Shown one piece after another: positions 34,757 through 44,003 of a stretch of 64,000 nucleotides of DNA. The notes under the pieces are model-generated. The model had not been told where the DNA came from, did no database searches, and saw only the letters and a list, made by a program, of their open reading frames with translations. The stretch is taken from contig NZ_FNZV01000001.1 in the NCBI RefSeq assembly GCF_900109555.1, positions 310,001-374,000 on the forward strand, given 5' to 3'. The DNA comes from Pacificibacter marinus. Its GTDB lineage: Bacteria > Pseudomonadota > Alphaproteobacteria > Rhodobacterales > Rhodobacteraceae. The translations under genes were made by a program, and so were the position numbers. How positions within the stretch are numbered: the stretch's first letter is position 1; the number at the start of each line of letters is the position of its first letter.

Positions 34757-35701
34757 TCAGGCGTCAAACTCTGCGGCTTTGTTGCGCGCAAATGCCCCCG
34801 GTGAAAGACCTACGTGTCTGGTGAACGCCAATCCAAAGGCGCTGGCCGAACCATACCCGATCTGCTGAGCAATCTCAGCATTCGTCAGGCCACCTTTGCA
34901 GAGCATATTTTTAGCAAGCGCCATCCGCCATGCTGCAACATATTCCATTGGGGCCATTCCAACGTCTTGACGGAATCGATCAAAAAAAGCCGAGCGCGAC
35001 ATAGCTGCAGCTTTCGCCAATTCCGCGACAGACAGAGAACCAGACACCTTTGCGTGGACTTCCCGTAAAGCCGCAGAGAGTCGCGGATCAGACAGTCCGC
35101 GCAGCAGCCCAGGTGGTAAAGTGACGCGCGAAGTCGTCCGCAAGGCCTCGATCATCAGCACCTCAAGCAAGCGCGTCAACACCATATCGCCCGCGAATCG
35201 ATGATCGCGAATGTCCTCATGAATCATCCGCACCAAAGCCGTCAAACGCCCCTCGTCGCGAATGTGAAGCACGTCAGGCAGCAACGACAACAACAGATCA
35301 CTCTCTGCCACGCCAAAGCTGCAATGGCCGACCAACGCACGCACATCGACAGGCGCGTCCGCAGCGCCAAGACGAAACGTACCGGGGCTGATTTCAATCG
35401 GCGAACTAGGCAAATTGAGCGAATTGGGCGGCGGGGCGTTGATACTGGACAGAGTGAAAGCATAGACATTCGGCACCAGAACAAAATCACCCGCGGTCAA
35501 ACGCAAAGGATCGTGCCCCTCTATCGTCAAAAAACAGCTTCCTTCAACCAACGCACAGTAAAACGGGCTGTGCATATCACGACGCTCAACCAACCACTGC
35601 CCGCCCGCCTCGACAAGTTTTGAAATCGACGGAGCAGGTTTTAACAGGGCGACGACCTCGGCCATAGGGTCTGAACGCGGGTCGGAAAAAGAGTCAAACA
35701 T
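34757..35701 (-). CDS. AraC-family transcriptional regulator
   Basis: A 314-residue regulator with an N-terminal cupin-type effector domain (about 10-185) and a C-terminal AraC double helix-turn-helix (about 205-305). The DNA-binding part shows VAELAKAAAMSRSAFFDRF and the conserved second motif NAEIAQQIGYGSASAFGLAF. It is divergent from the SDR gene at 35801 with 99 bases between them. That is the classic layout for a regulator controlling its neighbour, and the SDR is the likely target. No strong ribosome site precedes ATG 35701, and the effector is unknown. Confidence 0.88.
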   Translation of the reverse strand: MFDSFSDPRSDPMAEVVALLKPAPSISKLVEAGGQWLVERRDMHSPFYCALVEGSCFLTIEGHDPLRLTAGDFVLVPNVYAFTLSSINAPPPNSLNLPSSPIEISPGTFRLGAADAPVDVRALVGHCSFGVAESDLLLSLLPDVLHIRDEGRLTALVRMIHEDIRDHRFAGDMVLTRLLEVLMIEALRTTSRVTLPPGLLRGLSDPRLSAALREVHAKVSGSLSVAELAKAAAMSRSAFFDRFRQDVGMAPMEYVAAWRMALAKNMLCKGGLTNAEIAQQIGYGSASAFGLAFTRHVGLSPGAFARNKAAEFDA

Positions 35702-35800
35702 TGCAACTGGACTTTTGATACATTAATACGGATATCTAACTATATATCATCCAGATCGGCATGACTATCTTTCTCTCACTCAACGACAGGAGATCACGTT

Positions 35801-36559
35801 ATGCCCCGCATCCTTATCACTGGCTGCTCTTCCGGCTTTGGCCTAGCCATCACTCATCACTTCTTGGACCAAGGTTGGGATGTCATCGCCACAGCACGCC
35901 ACCCCGCCGCAGCAGATTTGCCAGCTCATGACCACCTCACGTTTTTGGCGCTTGATGTAACAGACCCAAACAGCATCGCAGCCGCCATCGCACAAGCAGG
36001 GCCAATCGACGCGTTGGTCAACAATGCAGGCGTTGGGATGCTCAACGTTTTGGAAGGCGTCAACATGATCAAGGCACGCGAAGTGTTTGAGACGAATGTC
36101 TTGGGCACTATCGCTGTGACGCAAGCGGTCATGCCAATTATGCGCGAACAGCGCTCAGGCGTGATTATCAATATCAGCTCCTCGGTCACTCTGCGCCCAC
36201 TTCCAGCCTTGTCAGTCTACAGCGCCAGCAAAGCTGCTGTGAACGCCTTTACCCAAAGCCTTGCGCTTGAGGCTGCGGAATTTGGCATTCGTGTAGGGTT
36301 GGTTTTTCCCGGCAGCGCCCCCACAACATCCTTTGGCAAAAATGCAGTGGCGCGCATGGGAATGGATGTGCCTGCGCCCTACAGCGCCTTTGTGCAAAAC
36401 TATTTCCAATCATTGCAATCCGCGACGGAAAAAACTCAATCCGATGATGTCGCCAAGGCAGTGTGGCGTGCCGTCACTGGTGCGCAAACGCCCATGATGT
36501 TACCCGCGGGGGCTGATGCCATCACGTGGTTCCGTGAAGCAGGCTACACCACGCAATAA
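35801..36559 (+). CDS. Short-chain dehydrogenase/reductase
   Basis: A 252-residue classical SDR. It has the cofactor motif ITGCSSGFGLA, NNAGVGM, the catalytic Ser region NISSSV and the Tyr-Lys pair in VYSASKAAV, so it should be an active NAD(P)H-dependent alcohol/ketone oxidoreductase. ACAGGAGAT precedes the ATG. It is controlled most likely by the divergent AraC protein. The substrate cannot be read from sequence; the single-gene transcript gives no pathway clue. A bidirectional terminator lies downstream. Confidence 0.88.
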   Translation: MPRILITGCSSGFGLAITHHFLDQGWDVIATARHPAAADLPAHDHLTFLALDVTDPNSIAAAIAQAGPIDALVNNAGVGMLNVLEGVNMIKAREVFETNVLGTIAVTQAVMPIMREQRSGVIINISSSVTLRPLPALSVYSASKAAVNAFTQSLALEAAEFGIRVGLVFPGSAPTTSFGKNAVARMGMDVPAPYSAFVQNYFQSLQSATEKTQSDDVAKAVWRAVTGAQTPMMLPAGADAITWFREAGYTTQ

Positions 36560-36696
36560 TAGCTGAGCCTTGTGCGCCGTTAATCAAATGCTTTGGCGAT
36601 CTGTGCATGGCCAACAGGTAATTGTCGCGAAATTCAGGAAACTGCCCTTCAATTGATCTTGTTTTGTGTCAGTCGTTTAGAGCAGTAAGATCAATT

Positions 36697-36724
36697 CCCC
36701 CCAAACGACCAATCGTTAGGGGGG
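36697..36724. terminator. Bidirectional terminator between convergent genes
   Basis: CCCCCC-a-AACGA and TCGTT-a-GGGGGG pair around a CCAA loop, between the stops of the SDR (36559) and the aminotransferase (36733). It could end both transcripts, although T runs are short on both sides. Confidence 0.6.
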
Positions 36725-36732
36725 ATGTGTCT

Positions 36733-38178
36733 TTAAGATGCCAATTGATCTGTCCGATTTTGCTTGATCGAAAAGCGTGCAGTCAATGTATCAACGTCAT
36801 AATATGCTTCGAACTCTTCCAAGCGATTCAGCAGATCCAGCACGCTTTCAAGAATAAACTGCACCTGAACATCGCTCATAAGGTAGCTAAAGTTCAACCG
36901 AACCCATCCCGGTTTGTTGATTTCATTGCCCAGACGCAGCTCTTCTAACAGACCTGCAGAGGCCATCTCATCAATCTTTAAAAGCGCATGCGCATAGGGA
37001 CCAGCACAGGCACAGCCACCCCGCACCTGTATTCCGTAAATGTCACTCAACATGCGGGTAAACAGCTGGTGATGGAACCGCGCACCATTTTTACGAGACA
37101 CCAGAAAAGAAAAGATCGGCAACCGATTGACATGAGCCCCACTCAAAAGCGTCAGTTGCGGATGCCCGCCCCACGCAGACAAAGCTTGCACATTCACAGC
37201 ATGTTCTCGTGCCGTGATAAAGCTTTGCGACACAACATCTTTCACGATGAACGCAAGAGCAGCGCGGATATCGCCAATCACATTAGGCGTGCCCGCTTCT
37301 TCGCGAGATGAAATGTTTTGCGTGTACTCATGGGTCCATGATGAGACAAAAGTGACCGTCCCACCACCCGGTGAAGTTGGCGCGTGTCGTGTCACAGCAT
37401 CCTTGCGCAAAATCAAAACACCGCTCGCACCTGGACCGCCGACAAATTTGTGCGGAGATACAACGGCTGCATCAATTTGCGCATCGGCACAGGGAGACAT
37501 ATCAATCTCAAGATATGGTCCGCCCCCCGCATAATCCCAAACAGACAGCGCGCCGTGGTCTTTCAAAATCTTGGTCACGGGAACAGGGTCGGTCACGATG
37601 CCGGTCACATTAGAGGCCGCCGAAAAGCTGCCGATTTTTACATCTGCCGCTGAGTGTTCGGCCAGTTTGGCGCGCAACACATCAAGATCCGGACCACCAT
37701 GTGCAGCCTCTGGAATTTCAATCACAGTTGCTTTGCTTTCACGCCAAGGCAAAATATTGGAATGGTGCTCGTAGGGACCGATGAACACAACAGGATTGGC
37801 CGCTGTATCAACGCCAAGCAATTTCACCAACTTGTTCAGACCTGTCGTCGCACCAGACCCCGTGAACACAACGACGTGCTCATCCCCTGCTCCGGTGAGC
37901 TTGGCAATTTCAGCACGCGCATCGTTGCGCAAACGCGTCATAAAGGAACCGCAATAGGACGCTTCTGTATGGCTATTGGCATAGAATGGTAAGACGTCAT
38001 GCCTGATATAGTCTTCGACCTGCTCAAGCGCACGGCCAGAGGCCACGTAATCGGCATAGACAAGCGGCACATCGCCAAACAGCCCTGGAATCAACGTTCC
38101 GTCACCGATCAGACCCGCCTGCAGGTCTTGGATTGTGTCCGGTGTTTCGATGGAGGCGCGAAATTTATCTAAGCTCAT
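36733..38178 (-). CDS. Class V aminotransferase / cysteine-desulfurase-like PLP enzyme
   Basis: A 481-residue fold-type I PLP enzyme. It shows the phosphate-binding FTGSGATTGLNKLV, the cofactor-clamping DYAGGGPY, the Schiff-base lysine Lys244 in VSPHKFVGGPGA and a late RGGCACAGPYAH cysteine-rich loop. That combination fits the SufS/isopenicillin-N-epimerase superfamily. It is longer than typical desulfurases (about 400). It is divergent from the Lrp-type regulator, which probably controls it through the AT-rich 97-base gap. A role in amino-acid catabolism (lyase or transaminase) is more likely than iron-sulfur assembly, as no suf genes are near. GAGGGATCACC precedes the ATG. Confidence 0.82.
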   Translation of the reverse strand: MSLDKFRASIETPDTIQDLQAGLIGDGTLIPGLFGDVPLVYADYVASGRALEQVEDYIRHDVLPFYANSHTEASYCGSFMTRLRNDARAEIAKLTGAGDEHVVVFTGSGATTGLNKLVKLLGVDTAANPVVFIGPYEHHSNILPWRESKATVIEIPEAAHGGPDLDVLRAKLAEHSAADVKIGSFSAASNVTGIVTDPVPVTKILKDHGALSVWDYAGGGPYLEIDMSPCADAQIDAAVVSPHKFVGGPGASGVLILRKDAVTRHAPTSPGGGTVTFVSSWTHEYTQNISSREEAGTPNVIGDIRAALAFIVKDVVSQSFITAREHAVNVQALSAWGGHPQLTLLSGAHVNRLPIFSFLVSRKNGARFHHQLFTRMLSDIYGIQVRGGCACAGPYAHALLKIDEMASAGLLEELRLGNEINKPGWVRLNFSYLMSDVQVQFILESVLDLLNRLEEFEAYYDVDTLTARFSIKQNRTDQLAS

Positions 38179-38230
38179 GGTGATCCCTCATATTTTCACC
38201 ACTATGACGACTCTAAAGGCAAATTTTGTT

Positions 38231-38272
38231 ATCATAATTATAGTAATTCACACCAATACTGCATATTATGAT
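38231..38272. promoter_or_regulatory. AT-rich inverted repeat, candidate Lrp operator
   Basis: ATCATAAT (38231-38238) and ATTATGAT (38265-38272) form an inverted repeat in the short gap between the aminotransferase and the Lrp gene, ending three bases before the Lrp start codon. AT-rich dyads of this kind are typical Lrp/AsnC sites; autoregulation is inferred. Confidence 0.4.
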
Positions 38273-38275
38273 CGT

Positions 38276-38740
38276 ATGAACAGTCAAAAATTAGATCATA
38301 TTGATCGCCTCATTCTTCAAGCCTTGCAGCAAGATTCGTCTATCTCGCAAAGGGACCTTGCCGACCTTGTGGGTGTCTCGCAAAATGCGTGCTGGCGTCG
38401 CTTGCAAAATCTGAACAAGCAAGGAGTCGTGAACGGGTCCGTGGCCAAAATAGATCGCAAAAAACTAGGCTTGGACTTGGTTGTTTTTGTGATGGTGCGT
38501 ACCCGCAAGCATTCAACAGAGTGGCTTAAACTTTTTCGCAACGCTGTCTTGAACACGCCTGAAATTGCTGATGTTTTCCGCATCGCGGGGGACTACGACT
38601 ACATGCTGAAAGTCGTCACAAAAGACATGGCAAGCTATGATGCCGTCTATCAGCGTTTGATCGAACAGATCGAATTGGAAGCCGTGACATCCTATTTTGC
38701 TATGGAATCCATTGCAGAAAATCGCCCTCTCGCAATTTAG
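38276..38740 (+). CDS. Lrp/AsnC-family transcriptional regulator
   Basis: A 154-residue regulator with an N-terminal winged helix (about 6-60, SQRDLADLVGVSQNACWRRL) and a C-terminal RAM/AsnC ligand domain (about 70-145, VFRIAGDYDYMLKVV). It is usually an octamer sensing an amino acid. I start at ATG 38276; the upstream extension reads through AT-rich intergenic sequence. It is divergent from the class V aminotransferase and convergent with dadA, whose stop lies 9 bases away. It is well placed to control amino-acid breakdown on either side. Confidence 0.88.
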   Translation: MNSQKLDHIDRLILQALQQDSSISQRDLADLVGVSQNACWRRLQNLNKQGVVNGSVAKIDRKKLGLDLVVFVMVRTRKHSTEWLKLFRNAVLNTPEIADVFRIAGDYDYMLKVVTKDMASYDAVYQRLIEQIELEAVTSYFAMESIAENRPLAI

Positions 38741-38749
38741 GGAAATGGC

Positions 38750-39991
38750 TTAATCAAGTGCCGCATCAAAAGGGCGACCTGCAACAAGATCAGCCATCAT
38801 TTTGCCTGTCCCACAGGCTTGCGTCCAACCATTGGACCCGTGACCTATGTTCAAGAATAGATTGTCGTAGCGACTGCGTTTCACTTGGCTCGGGCCGTCC
38901 GCAGTCATTGGTCGAAACCCGTGCCACCACTGCGCCGAGGCATAATCTGCAGCACCGGGGAACAGGGCTTCAACCCGCTCGCGAATACCGCTCAGCACAG
39001 GTTCGTGCATTGAGGTGTTAAATCCCGCCAGCTCCGCCACGCCTGCCGCGCGAATGCGTGAGCCAAGGCGCGTGATCATCACTTTAGAATGTTCATCCAT
39101 CACCGAAGATCGCGGCGCGGCATCTTCATTCGTGATCTCAGCCGTCATAGAATAGCCTTTGACGGGATAGACTGGCACGTTCAATTTGAGAGCGCGCAAC
39201 AAATCCATTTGTGGACCCGTGGCAAGTACGATGGCATCCGCCTCAAGCGTGCTCTGCTCAGTTCCATTCTGCAAGATTTCAATCGACGAAACGCGGTTGC
39301 CTGTGGTCTGCAGTCCGGTCACGCGCGTATCAAAACGGAATTTTACACCCAAGGTGCGGCACAGCTTTTCCAACGCGCGGCAAAACAAATGGCAGTCCCC
39401 CGTTTCATCATCCGTAAGTTGCAACGCGCCCGAAAGTTCGACCGAAGATTGTGCCAAGCCCGCCTCAACTTCGCAGGCCTGTTGCGGCGACAACAAACGA
39501 TGCGCTATGCCAAGTGATGACAACACTTGCGCATTGCGACGCCCGCCGTCTGCCTCGTCCTTGGTTTGAAAAATCTGTAGTACGCCGCCCGTTCCGTGAT
39601 CATATTCAACACCCGTTTCGTCCCGCAGCGCCTTAAGTTGCGCTTTGGAATAGTGGGCAACCTTTTGCATCCGCGTTTTGTTTTCGGCGTATCGTGCAGG
39701 CGTGCAATTCGCGGTGAACCGCAAAAGCCACGCCCATTGAGCCACAGAAAAGCTGGGGCGAATTTTTAACGGCGCCGCAGGGCGAAACATCCATTTAAGC
39801 GCTTTAAACGGCATCCCTGGAGCTGCCCAAGGCCCCGCAAACCCCGGGCAAACACCGCCAGCATTGCCAAAGGAGGTCTCAAGCGCCACGCCTTTGCGCG
39901 CTTCAATCACAGTTACCTCGTGTCCATCGCGCGCCAAATACCACGCAGTTGTGATCCCGATGACGCCCGCCCCTATGACAACAATTTGCAT
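38750..39991 (-). CDS. dadA: D-amino acid dehydrogenase (FAD), DadA type
   Basis: A 413-residue FAD oxidoreductase of the DAO/DadA family. The N-terminal Rossmann motif is VVIGAGVIGITTAWYLA, followed by the DadA-typical ETSFGNAGGVCPGFAGPWA block and, further on, LTDDETGDCHLFCRAL. It should oxidise D-amino acids (or cyclic imino acids such as D-hydroxyproline) to imino acids and pass electrons to the membrane chain. ATG 39991 follows TGAGG, just after the SDR stop; the longer frame start is an overlap artefact. It is the last gene of a leftward operon with an SDR, a BisC-type enzyme, a DHDPS-family lyase and a TRAP transporter. Confidence 0.85.
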   Translation of the reverse strand: MQIVVIGAGVIGITTAWYLARDGHEVTVIEARKGVALETSFGNAGGVCPGFAGPWAAPGMPFKALKWMFRPAAPLKIRPSFSVAQWAWLLRFTANCTPARYAENKTRMQKVAHYSKAQLKALRDETGVEYDHGTGGVLQIFQTKDEADGGRRNAQVLSSLGIAHRLLSPQQACEVEAGLAQSSVELSGALQLTDDETGDCHLFCRALEKLCRTLGVKFRFDTRVTGLQTTGNRVSSIEILQNGTEQSTLEADAIVLATGPQMDLLRALKLNVPVYPVKGYSMTAEITNEDAAPRSSVMDEHSKVMITRLGSRIRAAGVAELAGFNTSMHEPVLSGIRERVEALFPGAADYASAQWWHGFRPMTADGPSQVKRSRYDNLFLNIGHGSNGWTQACGTGKMMADLVAGRPFDAALD

Positions 39992-39998
39992 CGGGACC

Positions 39999-40778
39999 TC
40001 AGTAGGTTCCGGGATAGCTTCCGCCATCCACCAAAAGGTTTTGCGCGGTGACAAAGCCAGCGTGTTCAGAGCACAAAAACGCAAAGTAAGCACCGATTTC
40101 TTCGGGGCGCCCATAACGGCCAGCGGGATTTCCCGCAGCGCGTGCGGCACGAATTTCTTCGTAGCTTGGGCCGCCTTCGATCAGCATGCCTTCAATATGT
40201 TCACGCTGTCCGTCACTGTCTGTAATCCCGGGCAGCAAGTTGTTGATCGTCACGCCTTTGGAAATGGTTTGACGCGCAAGACCCGCTGTAAAACCGACCA
40301 AACCTGAGCGCGCCCCATTCGACAGACCCAATTCAAGCTGTGGGATTTTCACACTGCGTGAGACGATGTTTACAATACGTCCCCAACCACGATCCATCAT
40401 GCCATCCACAAGGTCGCGCGTCATCAAGATGGGCGGCAACATCATAAGTTCAATCCCTGCGAGCCACTCGTCGCGACCCCAATCGCGAAAATCACCGGGG
40501 GCTGAGCCACCTGCATTGTTGAGCAAAATATCAGGGTTTGGGCAGGTCTCTAAAATCTTTGTCCGCCCCGCCTCAGTCGTCACATCCGCGACGATGGTGT
40601 GAACCGTGGCCCCTGTGGCACGGCGAATTTCTTCGGCAGTTTGCGTCAAACGCTCTGCGCCGCGCGCACAAATGGTGATGTCTGCGCCTTCAGATGCGAT
40701 GGCCATAGCGCAAGCGCGCCCCATGCCTTTACTCGCTCCAGTCAAAAGGGCGTGGCGACCTTGAATTCCCAGATCCAT
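39999..40778 (-). CDS. SDR-family protein with altered active site
   Basis: A 259-residue SDR-fold protein. The cofactor motif LTGASKGMGRA and NNAGG are intact. Where classical members have Tyr-x-x-x-Lys it reads S153-N-G-A-R157 (GLSNGARSGLVGF), so both catalytic residues appear replaced. This looks like a recognisable SDR subfamily rather than a sequencing error, because the surrounding residues align without gaps. Its chemistry may differ (hydratase, lyase or a shifted catalytic residue). It is encoded between the BisC-type molybdoenzyme and dadA, with short spacers, in the same operon. AAGGAAAAA precedes the ATG. Confidence 0.82.
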   Translation of the reverse strand: MDLGIQGRHALLTGASKGMGRACAMAIASEGADITICARGAERLTQTAEEIRRATGATVHTIVADVTTEAGRTKILETCPNPDILLNNAGGSAPGDFRDWGRDEWLAGIELMMLPPILMTRDLVDGMMDRGWGRIVNIVSRSVKIPQLELGLSNGARSGLVGFTAGLARQTISKGVTINNLLPGITDSDGQREHIEGMLIEGGPSYEEIRAARAAGNPAGRYGRPEEIGAYFAFLCSEHAGFVTAQNLLVDGGSYPGTY

Positions 40779-40789
40779 TCATTTTTTCC

Positions 40790-43060
40790 TTATGTAGAGA
40801 GGGGTTCGATCCGCGCAAGGGCGGACAGTGCGGCACAGGCCTGACCAAGCTGAGAGCTTCGTCGGTCTGCCGTTAAAACATTTGGATTGCCATTTTGTTC
40901 AAGTCCCGTCAGCGCATCGGGTTCAAACCAAGCGCCTGTTGGCATCACCAGCACAGAGCGGCGCACACCAACATCTATACGCGCCGTCGCTTTACAAGCA
41001 CCACGCGCGTTATAAACCCGCACGGGTTGACCATCGTTGATGTTGTGTGCGGCCGCATCATCGGGATGAATACGCACGGGAGCTGGCGCGCCTGACATGC
41101 CGGCAGAGGTGTGCCAAAGTTGGCTGTGCAGCTGTTTCTCAGGTTGGTTCGTGACCAAGTGAAACTCGCCCTGCGCAGCGGTGCCCAGCCACTCATGAGG
41201 CGCACGAAACACCGGGTGACCGGGTTCGTCTTTATACCCAAAGTCGGCAATCGTTTGTGAGAACAGTTCGATCTTGCCTGACGGTGTTGGCAAAGGTGAC
41301 TGGTCAGGGGCATCACGGAACTCTGCGAGCATCACTTCTGGGTGATCTGGCGCGGGCACGGGCCAGACGCCCATCGCACGAAAACTGTCATAATCGGGCA
41401 CTTCGACGCCGTCGCTTAATCCCTTTTTGACCGTGCCTGCCCACATTTGTTTAAGCCAATCTTGTTCATCAAACCCCGTATTCTGAGGTCCACCGTCAAA
41501 TGCTTCACGACAACCCAGACGATCTGCGAGTGCTGCGAAAATATCGCGGTCGTTGCGAGCTTGGCTTTGTGGTTCAATGATTTTTTGCATGAAAACTACA
41601 TTGGGGTCGCGTGATGTGCCACCAATGTCATTACGCTCTGCCGACGTGGTCGCAGGCAAAACGATATCAGCGCGCAATGCCGTTGGCGTCCACCATGGTT
41701 CATGCACAACAACCGTTTCAGCGCGTGCCCAGCCGCGTTCAAGTTTGCCCAGATCTTGCGCATGATGAAACGGATTTCCGCCAGCCCAATAGATCATGCG
41801 AATGTCAGGCAAGGTGATCCGTTTGCCATTGAAATCAAGCGGCTCACCAGGGAACAAAAGCGCATCTGCGACAGCGGCAACAGGGATTGCAGTCCCTGCG
41901 TTGGGCAAAGATGCAAGCGTTGGCACATAACCGCGTCGCGCATTTGCGCCGACAGACCCCATGGAGCCATAGCCAAAGCTAAACCCTCCACCGGGCAGGC
42001 CGATTTGCCCCAGCATCGCCGCAAGCGCGATGAGCGCCCAATAGCTTTGCTCACCATTCTCGGCGCGTTGAAGCGACCATGCAGCCGTGAGCATGACACG
42101 CCCCGTACTGATTGCCGTCCAAAGCGTTTGCAATTCGTTGAGGCTGACCCCTGATTGCGCGGCGGCCCATGGCAGCGTCTTGGGTATACCGTCGGTTTGG
42201 CCCGTTAGATACGCGACAAGGCGATCTGCCCCCGTGGTATATGTATCGAGAAACGCCTTATCAGCGCGTCCAGTGATCCAAGCTTCATGTGCCAGCGCCA
42301 GCATAATCGCCGTATCTGACCCCGGCCGAGGCTGGATGAGATCAGCGTCAAGCCCGTCAGGCATATCGGATGCCAGTGGCGACAAAACGATAAAGCGACA
42401 CCCGCGTTCTTTTGCCTGAGCGACCATTTGCGGCAAAGGGTGTTCAACAGCGCCACCAGATGTGACGCGCCAGTTCTTTGTGTTGAGCCCGCCAAATGCC
42501 ACGAATGTATCTGTGTGTTCGGCAATGCTTGCCCAACTGGTTGCGGCATAGGCAACGGATGCAGTAGAGCCAAGGACATGTGGTAGAATGGCAGCTGCAG
42601 CGCCCCAAGAATAATTCGCTATTTGATCGGTGAACCCACCCGAAGCAGCGAGAAACCTGCGCGTTTGACTGCGCGCGTGATGCAACCGACCAGCACTTGA
42701 CCAGCCATATGAACCACCCAGAATAGACGTTGGACCAAAGTCACGATGCATTCGGCTGATTTCATCCGCGACCAGTTTAAGTGCTTTGTCCCACGAAATC
42801 GGGATCATTTCATCCTGCCCGCGCATGTCTGACGGGCCTGCGCCGCCTTCAAGCCATCCACGGCGCACATAAGGTTGGTCAATACGTTGCGGCGAATGAA
42901 CAAGCTCGGGCCAAGCCCCGATCATCTGCGCATCCGCCCCCCCGATTGGTAGAGCTTCGACAAACCGCCCGCCTTCGACCCGACCACGAAAAGCCCCCCA
43001 GTGACTGAGATTCACCGGAAATTGCATGTCGTCAGTCATCGTGAGCGGTTTGTCAGACAT
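40790..43060 (-). CDS. Molybdopterin oxidoreductase, BisC/TorA-like
   Basis: A 756-residue enzyme of the DMSO-reductase family. There is no twin-arginine signal and no N-terminal iron-sulfur cysteine motif, so it is probably cytosolic like biotin sulfoxide reductase. The molybdenum ligand is likely a serine in GGSYGWSSAGRLHHA (Ser122). It contains the usual PGGGFSFGYGSMG segment and a C-terminal molydopterin-dinucleotide-binding domain (about 625-750). Expected chemistry is reduction of S- or N-oxides, or hydroxylation in reverse. It starts 3 bases after the DHDPS-like stop (GGAGTAAACA before ATG), so it is translationally linked. Substrate unknown. Confidence 0.85.
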   Translation of the reverse strand: MSDKPLTMTDDMQFPVNLSHWGAFRGRVEGGRFVEALPIGGADAQMIGAWPELVHSPQRIDQPYVRRGWLEGGAGPSDMRGQDEMIPISWDKALKLVADEISRMHRDFGPTSILGGSYGWSSAGRLHHARSQTRRFLAASGGFTDQIANYSWGAAAAILPHVLGSTASVAYAATSWASIAEHTDTFVAFGGLNTKNWRVTSGGAVEHPLPQMVAQAKERGCRFIVLSPLASDMPDGLDADLIQPRPGSDTAIMLALAHEAWITGRADKAFLDTYTTGADRLVAYLTGQTDGIPKTLPWAAAQSGVSLNELQTLWTAISTGRVMLTAAWSLQRAENGEQSYWALIALAAMLGQIGLPGGGFSFGYGSMGSVGANARRGYVPTLASLPNAGTAIPVAAVADALLFPGEPLDFNGKRITLPDIRMIYWAGGNPFHHAQDLGKLERGWARAETVVVHEPWWTPTALRADIVLPATTSAERNDIGGTSRDPNVVFMQKIIEPQSQARNDRDIFAALADRLGCREAFDGGPQNTGFDEQDWLKQMWAGTVKKGLSDGVEVPDYDSFRAMGVWPVPAPDHPEVMLAEFRDAPDQSPLPTPSGKIELFSQTIADFGYKDEPGHPVFRAPHEWLGTAAQGEFHLVTNQPEKQLHSQLWHTSAGMSGAPAPVRIHPDDAAAHNINDGQPVRVYNARGACKATARIDVGVRRSVLVMPTGAWFEPDALTGLEQNGNPNVLTADRRSSQLGQACAALSALARIEPLST

Positions 43061-43063
43061 TGT

Positions 43064-43999
43064 TTACTCCGCAGCTATTTTAGAAACGGACAGACCGTAT
43101 TTTTCTGCCAAACCAAGTTGTTTAAAGGCTTCTAGACCCTTTTTCAGAACTTCAGGTTTTGCAGGTTGCAGCGGCTTGCGCAGCGGACCCGCGGGCAAAC
43201 CAACAACCTGCATCAACGTCTTGATCGACACAGGATTAACTGCAGCATAAGCGAAATGCAGCATAGGCAGGTTGTCGAGCCACGCTTGACGATGCGCAAA
43301 AGCATCTTCCCCTGTTTCCCATGGCTTAGAAATCACAGCCATTTCTTTCGGAATAATATTGCCGGTCATGTTTGCAGTGCCGTGACCACCAAGGGCCATC
43401 GTTGGCACCACAAGACCAAGGTTTGGCGAACAACAGCACATGATCGACATGTCAGGTTTTGCGGCACACATTTGTGCAACTTGACCCACACGTGTTGTGC
43501 TTTCTTTCAGCACGACCATGTTGTCATGTTGCGCCAGCTTGAGCAGGTTATCCCAATGCAGGTCGGTTTTGACGCGAGGTGGGTTGTTGTAGAACCCCAT
43601 CGCAAAATCGCAGCTGTCCAACACTTCCATCGCATAGTCTGTGATGGCATCGTTATCGGCGCAAATATACGCAGGAGCCGCCATGATGGCTCCATCAGCG
43701 CCCGCGTCTTTTGCGAACCGCACGTAGTCGATTGTGGTCTCAGTGTTGTTGCCTGTCACACCGTAGTACATCAACATGTTGCCGGGCTTCATTTTCGCCG
43801 TCTGCGTGATGATCTGTTTGCGCTCTTCAGCGCTCAACATAGACACTTCGCCTGTTGAGCCCATGATCAGGACCGCCTGAGTACCATTGGCAGCGTGCCA
43901 GTTCAGCAAAGTGCGGAACCCTTCGAAGTCGATAGAGCCATCGGCGTTCATCGGGGTGATAAGGGCAACAAACGAGCCTTTGGGTTTAATATGGGACAT
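43064..43999 (-). CDS. Dihydrodipicolinate synthase-family lyase/aldolase
   Basis: A 311-residue TIM-barrel enzyme of the DapA/NanA superfamily. It shows MGSTGEVSML (phosphate or carboxylate loop), the catalytic Tyr in MYYGVTGNN and the Schiff-base Lys in MVVLKESTTR. It works on 2-oxo acids by pyruvate-type Schiff-base chemistry. Because it sits in a catabolic operon with a TRAP transporter and DadA, it is unlikely to be the biosynthetic DapA. A deaminase/aldolase of a hydroxy-imino acid, as in hydroxyproline breakdown, is one option. GGAGG precedes ATG 43999; the upstream frame overlaps the transporter gene. Confidence 0.85.
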   Translation of the reverse strand: MSHIKPKGSFVALITPMNADGSIDFEGFRTLLNWHAANGTQAVLIMGSTGEVSMLSAEERKQIITQTAKMKPGNMLMYYGVTGNNTETTIDYVRFAKDAGADGAIMAAPAYICADNDAITDYAMEVLDSCDFAMGFYNNPPRVKTDLHWDNLLKLAQHDNMVVLKESTTRVGQVAQMCAAKPDMSIMCCCSPNLGLVVPTMALGGHGTANMTGNIIPKEMAVISKPWETGEDAFAHRQAWLDNLPMLHFAYAAVNPVSIKTLMQVVGLPAGPLRKPLQPAKPEVLKKGLEAFKQLGLAEKYGLSVSKIAAE

Positions 44000-44003
44000 A
44001 GGG

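Noticed and set aside
43064-43999. Biosynthetic dihydrodipicolinate synthase (dapA)
   Set aside because: It lies within a TRAP transporter and oxidoreductase operon, coupled to catabolic genes, so a lysine-biosynthesis role is unlikely.
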